Assembly: GCA_947496465.1 (NCBI GenBank)
Contig: CANMCX010000008.1
Span: forward strand, 62,001-126,000
Direction: 5' to 3'
Origin: Marinifilum_A sediminis
GTDB lineage: Bacteria; Bacteroidota; Bacteroidia; Bacteroidales; Marinifilaceae
DNA: 64,000 bases
Shown: positions 56,063 to 64,000 of the stretch, piece after piece
Position numbering within the stretch: the stretch's first letter is position 1
Layout of the letters: each line of letters opens with the position of its first letter
Notes under the pieces: generated by a model
The model's input: the letters and a program-made list of their open reading frames with translations, nothing else
Told to the model about the DNA's origin: nothing
Databases searched by the model: none
Position numbers and translations under genes: made by a program

Positions 56063-56848
56063 ATGCAGATTGAATTCTCTAAATACCAAGGTACCGGAAA
56101 CGACTTTGTACTAATAGATAACCGCAATGGTATTATTTCACCCGACAATATTAAATTAATTGAACAATTATGCCATAGAAGATTTGGTATTGGTGCAGAT
56201 GGATTAATGCTATTAGAAGATGCAAAAGGTTATGATTTTAGAATGAGATATTTCAATTCAGATGGTAAAGAAGCCAGCATGTGTGGAAATGGTGGAAGAT
56301 GCATTGTTGCTTTTGCCTATCATTTAGGCATTATCAAAAATGAAACAACATTTATTGCTGTAGATGGCGAACATGAAGCGAAAGTTGAAGATAAAAATAA
56401 CTTTGTTCAGATAAGCTTAAAAATGATAAATGTTTCCGGAATTGAAAAAATTGGTGATTCATTTTTCATGAATACAGGATCACCACATTTTGTACAGTTT
56501 ATTCAAAATCATGATGATTTTGATACCTATTCAAACGGAAAAGCCATTCGGTACAACGATAGGTTTGCTGCAGAAGGAACTAATGTAAATTTTGTTTCCT
56601 TTAAGAACAACGAAATTCAAGTTAGCACTTATGAGCGTGGGGTTGAAGATGAAACTTATTCTTGTGGAACTGGGGTTGTTGCTTCTGCTATTAGTGCCGG
56701 CGCAATAAAAAACTCAAACAGCTTTAAAATCAACACAAAAGGTGGAAAACTCGCAGTGCATTTCAATAAAATAGATTCGCAAAATATTAATGATATTTGG
56801 TTAATTGGTCCTGCAACAAAAGTTTTTTCTGGCAGTTTAAATATTTAA
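56063..56848 (+). CDS. dapF: Diaminopimelate epimerase
   Basis: 261 residues from MQIEFSKYQGTGNDF; the ORF opens 51 bp earlier but that extension matches no family sequence. The two active-site cysteines are in MCGNGGRC and YSCGTGVVA. It interconverts LL- and meso-diaminopimelate for peptidoglycan and lysine. It is followed after 15 bp by a hybrid kinase gene, an unusual operon partner. Confidence 0.95.
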   Translation: MQIEFSKYQGTGNDFVLIDNRNGIISPDNIKLIEQLCHRRFGIGADGLMLLEDAKGYDFRMRYFNSDGKEASMCGNGGRCIVAFAYHLGIIKNETTFIAVDGEHEAKVEDKNNFVQISLKMINVSGIEKIGDSFFMNTGSPHFVQFIQNHDDFDTYSNGKAIRYNDRFAAEGTNVNFVSFKNNEIQVSTYERGVEDETYSCGTGVVASAISAGAIKNSNSFKINTKGGKLAVHFNKIDSQNINDIWLIGPATKVFSGSLNI

Positions 56849-56863
56849 AATAGATCACTTTTT

Positions 56864-59674
56864 ATGAAGTTTATTCTCTCTAAAATTTTCGAAGACAAGA
56901 GTATTTCTAAAGTATTTTTGATTTCCCTTCTTTCCATTTCACTATCACTAATTCTTATAATAGGAATTTTTACCATACAACAGGAAAGGCAACAATTTGA
57001 AAGAGAAACTATTCGTATTCATGATGACTTCTTAAAAAATCAAAAAAAAACACTTCAACAAGAAACTCAAATACTCATTAATTTTATTGAAAATGAAAGA
57101 CTTCAAACCAGAAAACTATTAAAAAAAGACATTAATAGTCGTGTACAAGAAGCGCATGCAATTGCAACAAGTCTCTACAACAATTACAAAAATAAACTTT
57201 CTACAAAAGAGCTTAAAAAACTTATTTCAAACTCACTTGAATCGGTTCGCTTTAATGAGGGTAAAGGATTCTTCTACATCAATAGTTTAGAAGGAACTGT
57301 AATTATGGATCCGGAAAATCCCAATTGGATTAACAAAAATAAACTTTCGATAAAAGATGTATTCGGTAATCCTATTATCCAAAATGAAATAGAAACGGCA
57401 AAAACTCAAGGTGAAGGCTATACTGATTATTCTTGGCAAAATGAAAGTAGTCAGAAAATTCATCCTAAAATTTCTTTCGTAAAATTATTTAAACCTTTTA
57501 ACTGGTATATAGGATGTACTCAATATGTTGAAAGTTATAAACAAGCTATACAAAAGGATATTCTTAACCGAATTACAAAACTTAAGTTCGACGAAAATTT
57601 TACAATTTCCGTTCTAAGTTTTGATGGAACTTGTTTGGCTCATTCAAAACAAGAGCTAATTGGAAAAAACCTTTGGAATCTAGAGGATGGTAAAAAGAAT
57701 AAAGTAATCCAAGAATTCATTTCAAGAGGAACAGATGAAAATGGAGGCTTTATAGAATATCTTGATCCTTTTACCGAAAAAGATGATACGGCACTACCAA
57801 CTATAATTCACACAAAAGCATATAAAGATTGGCAATGGGTTATTGGAACTGGCATTCATTTAGAAAAGCTAAACATTGCCATTGATGAAAGAAAAAAAGA
57901 ATTACAATCCAACGTTAACGGATTTATTATCAGAGGTAGTTTAATTTTTCTTTTGAGTATCGTATTCATTATTATTTTCACTCGATTTGTAATCAGGATA
58001 AGCAATTCAGGTATAAAAATATTCAATAAATTTTATAAAAATGCTGCCACTCAATCTCTTTTAATAGACACTTCTGCCCTTCACTTTAAAGAATTTAAGC
58101 AGTTAGGAAACCTAGCAAATCAAATGATTCTTGACAGGCAAAACATAGAACACCAATTAAATATAGAAACGGCTTATTTTGAACAATTATTTGAAAATTC
58201 ACCAGAAGCCATTGCCATTACAAATAGAGAAAGTAAAGGAATCAAAATCAATAAAAAATTTACCGAACTTTTTGGGTATACTCTAGAGGATATTAAAGGA
58301 GTTGTTCTCGACGATTTAATTACGGATGATTCCAGACAAGGCGAAGCCAACAAATTAAACGCACTAACTGCAACAGGACAGCTTGTTGAGATTGACACCA
58401 AAAGAAAATGTAAAGATGGTAAAATGGTTGACGTTTCAATCATGGGAAATCCAATTGTAATTGATGAAGAACCAATTGCCATTTTCGGAATTTACCGTGA
58501 TATCACACAACGTAAAGATTATGAAAAACATTTAAAAGAAGCCAAACAAAAAGCCGAAGAATCGGATCTGTTAAAATCTGCATTTTTAGCTAATATGTCT
58601 CATGAAATCAGAACTCCAATGAACCACATTATTGGTTTCACAGATATCATGACATCTCAACAAATAGAAGAAAGTGACCGACAAGAATATGCTGAACTGA
58701 TAAAGCAAAGTGGAAACAATCTTCTCCATTTAATTAACAGCATTATTGATTTATCTAAAATTGAATCAAAGCAAATCAAACTTCAAGCTGAAGATGCTAG
58801 CTTAAATGGTATCTTATCTGTTCTTTATGAAAAATTTTACACCTATAAAAATGAACGAAATAAAGCCAATTTGACTTTAAAAATTCAAAAAGCTTTAAGC
58901 GATAAAGATTCAGTAATATATACCGATGCCAGACGCCTTGAACAACTCTTGTCAAATTTAATAGAAAATGCTATTAAGTTTACCAACGAAGGAAGCGTAG
59001 AGTTTGGATATCATCTAAATGATTGTGCTAATTCTATTGAAATTTACGTAAAAGATACTGGTATAGGTATACCCAAACAATCCTTAGAAAATATTTTTCA
59101 ATCCTTTAGACAAATAGACGGATCCGACACCAGACAATATGGTGGAACTGGACTTGGCTTAACAATATCACATCGATTAGCAGAATTACTGGGCGGTGAA
59201 ATTAGGGTTGAATCCAAAGAAAATAAAGGAACCTGTTTCTATATCACACTCCCATACAAAACCAACAGTAACCAGTCTGATTTAAACAGACAAATTAATT
59301 ACAACTGGTTTGGAAAAAAAATATTAATAGTAGATGATATTAAAAACAATTTCACCTATTTCAAATCAAGTCTTGAAGGAACAAATGCTGAAATTATATG
59401 GGCAAAAAATGGTGCCGAAGCTGTATCTATATGTGAATCGAAAAATGTTGATGTCATTCTTATGGACATGCAAATGCCAGTAATGAACGGCTATGAAGCA
59501 ACAAAAAAGATTAAAACAAGAGATGCTTCTATTCCAATAATTGGACAAACAGCATTTATCCAACAAGAAGATAAGAAAAAAGTAATTGCTGCTGGTTGTG
59601 ATGATTACATCACCAAACCTATCAAATCAAAATTATTACTGGATTCTATTAGCAAACAAATCTCTGTTAATTAG
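56864..59674 (+). CDS. Hybrid sensor histidine kinase, Cache-Cache-PAS-HisKA-HATPase-REC
   Basis: 936 residues. Membrane helices near 16-38 and 355-378 flank a large extracytoplasmic sensor with two Cache-like units: the first has GFFYINSLEGTVIMDPENP and the ending WYIGCTQYVESYKQ; the second has VLSFDGTCLAHSKQELIGKN and WQWVIGTGIHLEKL. A PAS domain (about 445-560) precedes the His box NMSHEIRTPMNHIIGF, the ATPase (DTGIGIP, GTGLGLTISHRLAEL), and a C-terminal receiver (about 820-936) with the phospho-acceptor Asp in VILMDMQMP. It shares its kinase core with the kinases at 5581 and 23014. No output protein is adjacent. Its stop overlaps the stop of the convergent LOG gene by four bases. Confidence 0.9.
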   Translation: MKFILSKIFEDKSISKVFLISLLSISLSLILIIGIFTIQQERQQFERETIRIHDDFLKNQKKTLQQETQILINFIENERLQTRKLLKKDINSRVQEAHAIATSLYNNYKNKLSTKELKKLISNSLESVRFNEGKGFFYINSLEGTVIMDPENPNWINKNKLSIKDVFGNPIIQNEIETAKTQGEGYTDYSWQNESSQKIHPKISFVKLFKPFNWYIGCTQYVESYKQAIQKDILNRITKLKFDENFTISVLSFDGTCLAHSKQELIGKNLWNLEDGKKNKVIQEFISRGTDENGGFIEYLDPFTEKDDTALPTIIHTKAYKDWQWVIGTGIHLEKLNIAIDERKKELQSNVNGFIIRGSLIFLLSIVFIIIFTRFVIRISNSGIKIFNKFYKNAATQSLLIDTSALHFKEFKQLGNLANQMILDRQNIEHQLNIETAYFEQLFENSPEAIAITNRESKGIKINKKFTELFGYTLEDIKGVVLDDLITDDSRQGEANKLNALTATGQLVEIDTKRKCKDGKMVDVSIMGNPIVIDEEPIAIFGIYRDITQRKDYEKHLKEAKQKAEESDLLKSAFLANMSHEIRTPMNHIIGFTDIMTSQQIEESDRQEYAELIKQSGNNLLHLINSIIDLSKIESKQIKLQAEDASLNGILSVLYEKFYTYKNERNKANLTLKIQKALSDKDSVIYTDARRLEQLLSNLIENAIKFTNEGSVEFGYHLNDCANSIEIYVKDTGIGIPKQSLENIFQSFRQIDGSDTRQYGGTGLGLTISHRLAELLGGEIRVESKENKGTCFYITLPYKTNSNQSDLNRQINYNWFGKKILIVDDIKNNFTYFKSSLEGTNAEIIWAKNGAEAVSICESKNVDVILMDMQMPVMNGYEATKKIKTRDASIPIIGQTAFIQQEDKKKVIAAGCDDYITKPIKSKLLLDSISKQISVN

Positions 59675-60237
59675 TCCCATTTAGTACCTCTTTTTTCCTG
59701 TGCGTAATTTTCGATATATTCTAATGCTTGTTTGTAATCATTAGCAAAAATAAACATTTTACTATATTCTGGTTTAGCAAACTTTTCAATATAAGAAATT
59801 TCAAACTGTGATTTTAAATTGTCGTAAAATCCATTGGTATTAATAAAAACGATAGGAGCATTATGATATCCCAATTGCTTTAATGTAATTACCTCTAAAA
59901 TCTCTTCTAAGGTACCAAATCCACCTGGCAAGGCAACAAAAGCATCCGATCTATCACGTAAGATCTTCTTCCTCTCTGCCATATCAGGAGTAACAATTAA
60001 TTCATCCAAATAGTTAGCTGAAATTCCATAATCACTAATTAATTTAGGAATTACACCCAACACTTTCCCTCCTGAAGATTTCACCGAAACAGCAACTTCA
60101 TTCATTAAACCAACATTTGTACCTCCATAAACCAAACTATGACCATTATCTCCCATTTGAGATCCCATTTTTTTTGCCTCTTCAAAATAAATAGAATCAA
60201 GCGAATTGCTTGATGAACAAAATACACAGATATACAT
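59671..60237 (-). CDS. LOG-family protein (cytokinin riboside phosphoribohydrolase-like)
   Basis: 188 residues. The family motif PGGFGTLEEILEV and the upstream GGTNVGLMNEVA are intact, with the conserved Arg/Lys in DMAERKKIL. LOG proteins cleave nucleoside 5'-monophosphates to base and ribose phosphate; many bacterial ones act on AMP or related nucleotides. No signal peptide. Convergent with the hybrid kinase gene. Confidence 0.9.
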   Translation of the reverse strand: MYICVFCSSSNSLDSIYFEEAKKMGSQMGDNGHSLVYGGTNVGLMNEVAVSVKSSGGKVLGVIPKLISDYGISANYLDELIVTPDMAERKKILRDRSDAFVALPGGFGTLEEILEVITLKQLGYHNAPIVFINTNGFYDNLKSQFEISYIEKFAKPEYSKMFIFANDYKQALEYIENYAQEKRGTKWD

Positions 60238-60291
60238 TTTACTTTCGTTTTAATTTGACTAACGAATTAACCAATAATTATTTTAGCGCAC

Positions 60292-60321
60292 AAAAAAGCC
60301 CTTGAGAAAACTCAAGGGCTT
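60292..60321 (-). terminator. Terminator of gyrB
   Basis: AAGCCCTTGAG, AAAA loop, CTCAAGGGCTT (to 60321); the minus strand ends in T6. It lies 19 bp beyond the gyrB stop. Confidence 0.92.
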
Positions 60322-60340
60322 GTAACTATTTAATCACAAA

Positions 60341-62302
60341 TTATGCGTCAATATTAGCATAAGTTGCATTTTTCTCAATAAACTCTCTACGTGGAGGAAC
60401 TTCATCTCCCATTAACATTGAAAATACATGATCTGCTTCGGCAGCATTCTCAATTGTTACCTGACGTAGTGTTCTAACCTCAGGATTCATTGTAGTTTCC
60501 CACAATTGCTCAGCACTCATCTCACCAAGACCTTTGTAACGCTGAATGTGCATTGATGATTCTTTACCACCACCCCACTCGTCAATTAAACGTAAGCGTT
60601 GATCTTCATTCCAACAATATTCAGAGTTCTTACCTTTTTTCACCAAATACAATGGTGGTGTAGCAATATACAAATAACCATTTTCAATCAATGATTTCAT
60701 ATATCGGAAAAAGAAAGTCATAATCAAAGTTGCAATGTGGCTACCGTCGACGTCAGCATCACACATGATTACAATCTTGTGATAACGAAGCTTTGCAACA
60801 TTAGCCGCTTTACTATCCTCTTCTGTTCCAATAGTAACACCTAAGGCAGTAAAAATATTCTTGATTTCCTCACTCTCGAATACCTTGTGCTGCATTGCTT
60901 TCTCCACATTCAAGATCTTACCTTTCAATGGCAAAATAGCTTGAAACTTACGATCTCTACCCTGTTTAGCAGTTCCACCCGCCGAATCTCCCTCGACAAG
61001 AAACACTTCACAGTTTGCAGGATCTTTATCCGAACAGTCAGACAATTTACCAGGAAGTCCCGAACCACCCAATACAGTCTTTCTTTGAACCAATTCTCTT
61101 GCTTTACGAGCTGCATGACGAGCTGTAGCTGCCATAATTACCTTTTGAACAATGGTCTTTGCATCTTTTGGATGCTCTTCCAAATAGTTCGATAAAGATG
61201 AACTTACAGCCTGATCAACAGCAATTGAAACCTCAGAATTACCTAATTTAGTTTTTGTCTGTCCTTCGAATTGAGGTTCTGCAACTTTAACAGATACAAC
61301 AGCTGTTAATCCTTCACGAAAGTCATCACCACTAATATCAAATTTTAATTTTGATAACATTCCAGATTTCTCAGCAAATCCTTTCAAAGTACGAGTTAAT
61401 CCACGACGGAATCCAGTTAAATGAGTACCACCTTCAATGGTATTAATATTATTCACGTATGAATGAATATTTTCCGAAAACGAAGTATTGTACTGAAGTG
61501 CAATCTCAACAGGAACCTCACCTTTTTCAGTAGAAACATGAATTGTTTCTTCAATTAACCTCTCACGAGTATGATCAAGATATTCAACAAATTCTTTCAA
61601 TCCTTCTTCAGAATAAAAAGAATCTGATTTGTAAACACCTTCCTCCGATTGCTCTCTTTTATCGGTAATAGATAAACGTATATTTTTATTAAGGAAAGCT
61701 AATTCTCTTAGACGAGCAGCCAAAATATCGTATTTATACTCTAATGTTAAGAAGATAGAATCATCTGGTTTAAAAGAGATAATTGTACCCGTAACATCGG
61801 TAGTGCCAATCACTTTAATATCCTCTAAAGGTTTACCTTTTGAATATTCTTGCAAATGAACCTTACCATCACGGTGAATTTCTGCAGATAATAAAGTTGA
61901 CAAGGCATTTACACATGAAACACCAACACCGTGCAAACCACCAGACACTTTATAAGAGTCTTTATCAAACTTACCTCCAGCATGCAATACAGTCATTACA
62001 ACCTCAAGAGCAGATTTGTTTTCCTTTTGGTGTAATTCGGTTGGTATACCACGACCATCATCCTTTACGGTAATCGAGTTATCCTCGTTAATAAAAACCT
62101 CAATATTTTTACAATATCCTGCTAAAGCTTCGTCAATGGAGTTATCAACCACCTCGTATACCAAGTGGTGTAATCCTTTTACATTAACATCTCCAATGTA
62201 CATGGAAGGGCGTTTACGAACCGCTTCCAAACCTTCCAACACCTGAATACTATCAGCGGAATATTCAGCATTCCCATTTGGTTTATTCTCTAAATCACTC
62301 AT
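60341..62302 (-). CDS. gyrB: DNA gyrase subunit B
   Basis: 653 residues, the compact Bacteroidota form. ATPase domain: KRPSMYIGD, DNSIDEAL, GRGIPTELH, GGLHGVGVSCVNALS. TOPRIM: EGDSAGGTAKQGRDR, with DADVDGSHIATL and a C-terminal QRYKGLGEM. The subunit supplies ATP-driven strand passage with GyrA, which is not in this window. gyrA and dnaA are not adjacent. Confidence 0.97.
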   Translation of the reverse strand: MSDLENKPNGNAEYSADSIQVLEGLEAVRKRPSMYIGDVNVKGLHHLVYEVVDNSIDEALAGYCKNIEVFINEDNSITVKDDGRGIPTELHQKENKSALEVVMTVLHAGGKFDKDSYKVSGGLHGVGVSCVNALSTLLSAEIHRDGKVHLQEYSKGKPLEDIKVIGTTDVTGTIISFKPDDSIFLTLEYKYDILAARLRELAFLNKNIRLSITDKREQSEEGVYKSDSFYSEEGLKEFVEYLDHTRERLIEETIHVSTEKGEVPVEIALQYNTSFSENIHSYVNNINTIEGGTHLTGFRRGLTRTLKGFAEKSGMLSKLKFDISGDDFREGLTAVVSVKVAEPQFEGQTKTKLGNSEVSIAVDQAVSSSLSNYLEEHPKDAKTIVQKVIMAATARHAARKARELVQRKTVLGGSGLPGKLSDCSDKDPANCEVFLVEGDSAGGTAKQGRDRKFQAILPLKGKILNVEKAMQHKVFESEEIKNIFTALGVTIGTEEDSKAANVAKLRYHKIVIMCDADVDGSHIATLIMTFFFRYMKSLIENGYLYIATPPLYLVKKGKNSEYCWNEDQRLRLIDEWGGGKESSMHIQRYKGLGEMSAEQLWETTMNPEVRTLRQVTIENAAEADHVFSMLMGDEVPPRREFIEKNATYANIDA

Positions 62303-62699
62303 CTAACAGATCTTTAGTTTTTCGAAATAGAATTTAGTAAACAATCAATTTTATCCATTGTTTGTTCAACAAAAACTCTAATATTTTTTTGTGCAAAATT
62401 CAGAATATCTTTTAGTCGTTTATCAAGTTTGATAAAAGTGCCTTATAATGCAATTAGCAACACGATTAAATCGTTTAATAATCAACACCTTATACACCCT
62501 TCTTTTCTAAAAGATAAAAGTCTAACAAAGATAATAAAAATGATGAATCCTAAGGTAGTAAATTCAGGAAAAATAGAGCTTTTAAACAGTTTTTGACGAA
62601 GCGATTTTCCAAGTGTAAATTTACAAAAACTTTAAAAGCTTTATGTTTAACCCTTTATTGAAAAATGATATAGATTAGAATAATAAAACTATTAAAAAT
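62303..62699. other. 397-bp intergenic region upstream of gyrB
   Basis: AT-rich; no gene seen. It contains an 18-bp near-palindrome TTTATCAA-GT-TTGATAAA (62419-62436), a short ACGATT-A-AATCGT repeat (62462-62474) and one DnaA-box-like 9-mer with one mismatch (62490-62498). Confidence 0.55.
62419..62436. promoter_or_regulatory. 18-bp palindrome upstream of gyrB
   Basis: Perfect 8-bp arms with a 2-bp centre, 117-134 bp before the gyrB start. Candidate regulator site; the factor is unknown. Confidence 0.35.
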
Positions 62700-63173
62700 T
62701 TAGAAGGAAATAGATTGACTTCTTCTAGGTCGTTTCATTTTAAATCTGATAATAAAATTATTGATTTTATCGCCAGATTCACTTGTTCCATATTCGTGTA
62801 GTTCGAATAATGTAGTTACATTCTTAAAACCTTTTGGCATAGCTTTCCACATTCTATAAAAAACTACCTGTACGTTCTCCAAGTCAGCATCATCAAGCTT
62901 CAGTTTTAATATTTCTTTTCCCTTTGGCATTGCAAAAACACTAACCCCATGCTTTTTCCAGCTTATGGCTTCTTCTGCTACAAAAGCCATATTTAAGGTA
63001 TCACGAGTTATATCAAACAAATAAGTAATCCCCTCACTATTTTCTCCAAATTCCATTAAAATGTCCAAAGGCTTTCTATCATTATTAACAGAAAGTTTCC
63101 ATCTGTCCGAGGTTTGGGCAGATAGTAGATTTGGAAGTAATAAGGATGCTATAACCAATATTACCTTAACCAT
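62700..63173 (-). CDS. Secreted hypothetical protein
   Basis: 157 residues from the Met at 63173 that starts a signal peptide (MVKVILVIASLLLP, cleaved near SAQ); the ORF itself opens nine codons earlier. The mature protein is a mixed alpha/beta domain of about 135 residues with no recognised motif and no cysteine; it ends in a basic, strand-like segment (KMKRPRRSQS). It lies between gyrB and an outer-membrane barrel gene on the same strand, 160 bp from the latter. Confidence 0.6.
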   Translation of the reverse strand: MVKVILVIASLLLPNLLSAQTSDRWKLSVNNDRKPLDILMEFGENSEGITYLFDITRDTLNMAFVAEEAISWKKHGVSVFAMPKGKEILKLKLDDADLENVQVVFYRMWKAMPKGFKNVTTLFELHEYGTSESGDKINNFIIRFKMKRPRRSQSISF

Positions 63174-63332
63174 ATGATAAATCTTATTTCGTTGAATCAT
63201 TTTAATAACGAGTAGCTTATTAAATTAAAGCTAATAAAAACAATTAAAACAACAATACATTATCTTAAATAAAAAGCAAAGGGATACCTAAATACAATGG
63301 CATCCCTTCTATATATTGATTCAAATAAGTAC

Positions 63333-64000
63333 CTAAAAACTCACTTTAGCACCTAACAAAAAATTAAGCCTTTGCGAAGGATATCCTTCCCATTGGTAAT
63401 ATTTGTCAGCAAATAGATTATTTACTCTACCAAAGACAGTAAAATGCTCACTAAATCGATAATTTGCTCCAATATTTAAGTCGTAAACTGCATCTAGTGT
63501 CTTTTTCTCATTATCAGCCCAGGTTTTTCTTTCACCAATCATATTAACTCCAGCCTGAAATGTTAATTCATTAGTAAATTTATAACTGGCATTTGCATTT
63601 ACTTCAAAGTTTGGTTTGTGCCAGGCTTCGTCTAATATATCCATTGCATAAGAATTGTAAACTACTTTAGAACTTAGACTTAATTTCTCATTCCATGCCA
63701 AATTTAACTCAGCAGATAATTTCAATAAGCTGATATCATCATACACTACACCAAATTTATTTGAATATGCAGTAACTGGAGTCGCTTCAAATGTAGAAAA
63801 GGAAATATTTTGTGCATTTACGAAAAAATACTGATTGTCTATGGCAGAATATTCAGCCGAAAGATTAAACGATGAAGTAGAAGATAAACTGCCTCTAATA
63901 CCTCCAAACAGCCTGTATTTCTGATTTGATGGCATGACATCCAGACCTGAAAAAACGAATGGATTCTCTGAAGTAATATCCTTTGAACGATTCATATTCA
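63333..64000 (-). CDS. Outer-membrane beta-barrel protein, C-terminal part (partial, TonB-dependent receptor-like)
   Basis: The frame is open to the window edge; about 222 residues are visible, so the gene starts beyond 64000. Alternating polar/aromatic strands with tight turns, the strand GRVNNLFADKYYQWEGYP typical of late TonB-dependent receptor strands, and a terminal Phe (KVSF) needed for BAM insertion identify an outer-membrane barrel. Whether it has a plug domain cannot be seen. Confidence 0.8.
   Translation of the reverse strand, partial: NMNRSKDITSENPFVFSGLDVMPSNQKYRLFGGIRGSLSSTSSFNLSAEYSAIDNQYFFVNAQNISFSTFEATPVTAYSNKFGVVYDDISLLKLSAELNLAWNEKLSLSSKVVYNSYAMDILDEAWHKPNFEVNANASYKFTNELTFQAGVNMIGERKTWADNEKKTLDAVYDLNIGANYRFSEHFTVFGRVNNLFADKYYQWEGYPSQRLNFLLGAKVSF

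Noticed and set aside
62490..62498. DnaA-box-like TTATACACC near gyrB, suggesting an origin
   Set aside because: One mismatch, single copy, and no dnaA or box cluster nearby; not enough for an origin.

Overview
The window looks like chromosomal DNA of a low-GC member of the Bacteroidota, probably a marine or anaerobic Bacteroidales/Marinilabiliales-type organism (inference). The support is the tail of a SusE/SusF-like starch-binding protein followed by a secreted GH13 amylase with a type IX secretion (T9SS) C-terminal domain, several other Bacteroidota-style secreted proteins and lipoproteins, and promoters of the Bacteroidota type (-7 TAnnTTTG, -33 TTTG). The clearest promoter is in front of the primary sigma factor gene. 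No rRNA, tRNA, CRISPR array, prophage or intact insertion sequence was recognised.

Layout. 1-3.9 kb: end of a starch-utilisation (sus-like) operon, with the SusE/F tail, a UUCG terminator and a large multidomain amylase. 3.9-5.4 kb: secreted protein with three EF-hand-like loops. 5.6-14.3 kb: signalling block with a GAF/PAS histidine kinase, an NtrY-like kinase plus NtrC-like regulator, and a divergent MacB/FtsX-type ABC transporter that has a good sigma-54 promoter candidate. 14.5-17.9 kb: 1146-residue carboxyltransferase made of two tandem copies, transcribed from a promoter overlapped by a 30-bp perfect palindrome. 18.5-28.7 kb: CvfB-like S1 protein, C69 dipeptidase, FAD monooxygenase, glutathione peroxidase, Cache-domain kinase, ABC-F ATPase, eukaryotic-type citrate synthase and a DoxX-like protein. 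28.8-30.4 kb: decayed accessory patch with two remnants of T9SS-sorted genes (one with a YD-repeat end) flanking small membrane-protein genes. 30.5-35.9 kb: coiled-coil lipoprotein, a sugar cassette (ROK kinase, FucP-type transporter, divergent AraC regulator) and a phosphoesterase. 36-42.8 kb: small operons with an Atp10-like protein, threonine aldolase, MurB, MltG, an M14 carboxypeptidase and a transglutaminase-like protein. 42.8-43.3 kb: gene-free repeat patch. 43.3-49.2 kb: nucleoid-associated protein, esterase, PepSY membrane protein, hybrid cluster protein (with a Crp/Fnr-type palindrome) and a small secreted protein. 49.5-60.2 kb: HAD phosphatase with an EEP lipoprotein, UvrB, primary sigma factor, HtrA protease, DapF with a hybrid kinase, and a LOG protein. 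60.3-64 kb: GyrB, a secreted hypothetical protein and the end of an outer-membrane beta-barrel.

Most of the window is ordinary core genome. The points that stand out are the palindrome and promoter of the duplicated carboxyltransferase, the divergent NtrC/ABC locus with its sigma-54 site, the hcp palindrome, the decayed YD/T9SS patch with its small membrane proteins, a 21-bp repeat array that reads as heptapeptides, and the triple EF-hand-like secreted protein. I did not find an intact locus that I could defend as a wholly new defence or mobile system.
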